A stretch of DNA of 26,386 nt from GCA-002701945 sp964442015 (lineage in GTDB: Bacteria > Fidelibacterota > Marinisomatia > Marinisomatales > TCS55): positions 1 through 26,386 of the forward strand of contig CAYTYA010000021.1 in NCBI GenBank assembly GCA_964442015.1, in the 5' to 3' direction. The notes under the pieces are model-generated. The model was not told where the DNA came from, did not search any database, and saw only the letters and a program-made list of their open reading frames with translations. Both the position numbers and the translations under genes were made by a program. The stretch's first letter is position 1. Every line of letters starts with the position of its first letter. This document shows positions 25,093 to 26,386 of the stretch, piece after piece.

Positions 25093-25998
25093 ATGTCATT
25101 GATAAATATCGGAATCCTATCCCTTATCAGTAATTTACCTAAATGGATGGTTCATCCATTTGCAAAAGCATATGTTGCTGGTGAGACTACTGAAAAAACA
25201 GTCCAAGTAGTAAAAAAAATGAACAAACTTGGTTATGCTTGCACTGTTGATATTTTGGGAGAGCATATACAATCTCCTGCTAAAGCAGAAGAGATAACAA
25301 AAGACTATTGCAGTCTTTATAATGTAATTGATAAAGAAACAATAAACTGCAATATTTCAATTAAACTGACACATATTGGTCTGGAACTTGATGAAAAACT
25401 TGTTGAAACTAACTTTCAACAAATTGTACGTCATGCAGAATCTTATAATAATTTCCTAAGAATAGATATGGAGAACTCTCCTTATACACAAAAGACTATT
25501 GATTTATATCAAAAATATATTTCCAGCTATGAAAAAATAGGAATCGTATTGCAAGCATATCTCAAGCGTTCTCTCAAAGATGCTAAAGCATTAAATGCGC
25601 CAGGTTTTAATACAAGAATTTGCAAGGGGATTTATAATGAACCGTCAAATATTGCTTTAAAAGATAGAAATGAAATACAGGATAATTTCTTTCTCATTAC
25701 TAAACAAATTCTTTCAGGTGAAGGGTTTGCTGCAATTGCCACACATGATATTCCTCTTATTGATCGTATTGAAACTTGGATTGAACAAAACAATATCCCA
25801 AATAACAGATTTGAATTTCAGGTATTGTATGGTGTACCTATGGGTAATAGACTAAAACAGTTGCTTAATAAGGGTTATACTGTAAGACAGTATATTCCTT
25901 TTGGGCCAGATTGGTTCGATTATTCGTTACGCCGATTAAAGGAAAATCCTAAGATTATATCTTACGTTCTTGCTAACTTAGTTAGACGAAGACGATGA
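25093..25998 (+). CDS. Proline dehydrogenase (monofunctional)
   Basis: The enzyme oxidises L-proline to pyrroline-5-carboxylate with FAD and passes electrons to membrane quinone. The 301-residue TIM barrel has the length of stand-alone enzymes from Bacillus and Deinococcus, unlike the large PutA fusion. Family motifs are visible in order: SIKLTHIGL (89-97), RIDMEN (123-128), VLQAYLKR (152-159), RICKGIYNE (175-183), ATHD (216-219), FEFQVLYG (240-247) and the substrate-binding YSLRRLKENP (277-286) with its paired arginines. There is no Shine-Dalgarno before the ATG. It overlaps the next gene by four bases (ATGA). A pyrroline-5-carboxylate dehydrogenase is not in the window. It is divergent from the respiratory block, which also reduces quinone. 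Confidence 0.94.
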   Translation: MSLINIGILSLISNLPKWMVHPFAKAYVAGETTEKTVQVVKKMNKLGYACTVDILGEHIQSPAKAEEITKDYCSLYNVIDKETINCNISIKLTHIGLELDEKLVETNFQQIVRHAESYNNFLRIDMENSPYTQKTIDLYQKYISSYEKIGIVLQAYLKRSLKDAKALNAPGFNTRICKGIYNEPSNIALKDRNEIQDNFFLITKQILSGEGFAAIATHDIPLIDRIETWIEQNNIPNNRFEFQVLYGVPMGNRLKQLLNKGYTVRQYIPFGPDWFDYSLRRLKENPKIISYVLANLVRRRR

Positions 25999-26386
25999 AT
26001 TCGTTAGTTGACATCAAAGAAATTTTTTCAATGCAAACAATAGCAGTAGTTGGCATGAGCCCTAAGCCTGAACGCCCTAGTCATTATGTTTCCATGTATA
26101 TGAAAGAGCAGGGATATAATATTATTCCTGTTAATCCAGGACACAATGAAATTGCTGGAATAAAATGTTATCCTTCTCTAAAAGAGATTAGTGAACCTGT
26201 AGATGTTGTTGACGTATTTCGACGTTCAGAATATATTGTACCTATAGCAGAGAGCGCAATAAACATCAAGGCAAAAGCATTATGGCTTCAAGATGGAGTC
26301 ATTAATCATGAAGCAGCGGAATTAGCAAATAATTCAGGGTTAATTGTTGTTATGGATGATTGTATGCTTCGAAGACATCGACAAAT
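25995..26386 (+). CDS. CoA-binding domain protein, YccU-like (C-terminus off the window)
   Basis: The gene begins at an ATG overlapping the proline dehydrogenase stop (ATGA) and runs off the right edge after about 130 residues, near the family's usual full length. It is a single Rossmann-type CoA-binding domain (CoA_binding_2), with IAVVGMSPKPERPSHYV (15-31), VNPGHNEIAG, VDVFRRSEYIVP and LWLQDGVINHEAAELA. These resemble stand-alone YccU-type proteins, small cytosolic proteins whose biological role is poorly known, rather than succinyl-CoA synthetase, which has extra domains. Co-translation with proline dehydrogenase suggests shared expression, but I infer no common pathway. Confidence 0.88.
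   Translation, partial: MNSLVDIKEIFSMQTIAVVGMSPKPERPSHYVSMYMKEQGYNIIPVNPGHNEIAGIKCYPSLKEISEPVDVVDVFRRSEYIVPIAESAINIKAKALWLQDGVINHEAAELANNSGLIVVMDDCMLRRHRQ

Noticed and set aside
1..26386. Search for tRNA, rRNA, CRISPR arrays, insertion sequences, phage or defence genes
   Set aside because: Nothing recognisable by eye; nearly all bases are accounted for by metabolic and respiratory genes, and no direct-repeat array or transposase was found.

Overview
The window is a dense, A+T-rich bacterial chromosome segment (about two thirds A+T by eye). It contains no mobile element, tRNA, rRNA or CRISPR array that I can see. All gene-free gaps are short (at most about 135 bp). Several genes have good Shine-Dalgarno sequences (pdxS, pdxT, nqrA, nqrC, nuoM, nuoB), which argues against a typical Bacteroidota. 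The quinone-based energy genes, the style of NuoI and the overall layout suggest an uncultured marine FCB-group lineage such as Marinimicrobia (SAR406). That assignment is inference from memory, not a measurement.

Left part (1-8607, all minus strand). In order of transcription: an NhaD-type Na+/H+ antiporter, a PduO-type cobalamin adenosyltransferase (1-base overlap), a 72-bp gap, then a tightly overlapping run of a DHH phosphoesterase (NrnA-like), ispH, pdxS, pdxT and dxs. An adenosylcobalamin-dependent acyl-CoA mutase follows and runs off the left edge. The run joins isoprenoid precursor synthesis (Dxs, IspH), DXP-independent pyridoxal phosphate synthesis (PdxST) and B12 chemistry (adenosyltransferase plus mutase). 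The mutase is of the general methylmalonyl-CoA mutase family, but the two substrate-selecting residues I can align (Phe and Gln) are those of isobutyryl-CoA mutase.

Centre and right (8732-24959). A long minus-strand block reads nuoA-B-C-D-H-I-J-K-L-M-N and, only 24 bp later, nqrA-B-C-D-E-F. A proton-pumping complex I and the sodium-pumping NADH:quinone oxidoreductase therefore sit in what looks like one transcription unit. The complex I set lacks nuoE, nuoF and nuoG, the NADH-oxidising module. A small plus-strand gene, convergent with nqrF and 9 bp from it, encodes an NqrM-like maturation protein, and NhaD lies just beyond. Together these suggest a coordinated Na+/H+ bioenergetic locus: NQR oxidises NADH and exports Na+, NhaD exchanges Na+ and H+, and the EFG-less complex I uses another electron donor or NADH modules encoded elsewhere.

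Right end (25093-26386, plus strand). A monofunctional proline dehydrogenase is divergent from nuoA across a 133-bp intergenic region. It overlaps by four bases a YccU-like CoA-binding protein that is cut by the window edge. Proline dehydrogenase also feeds electrons to quinone.
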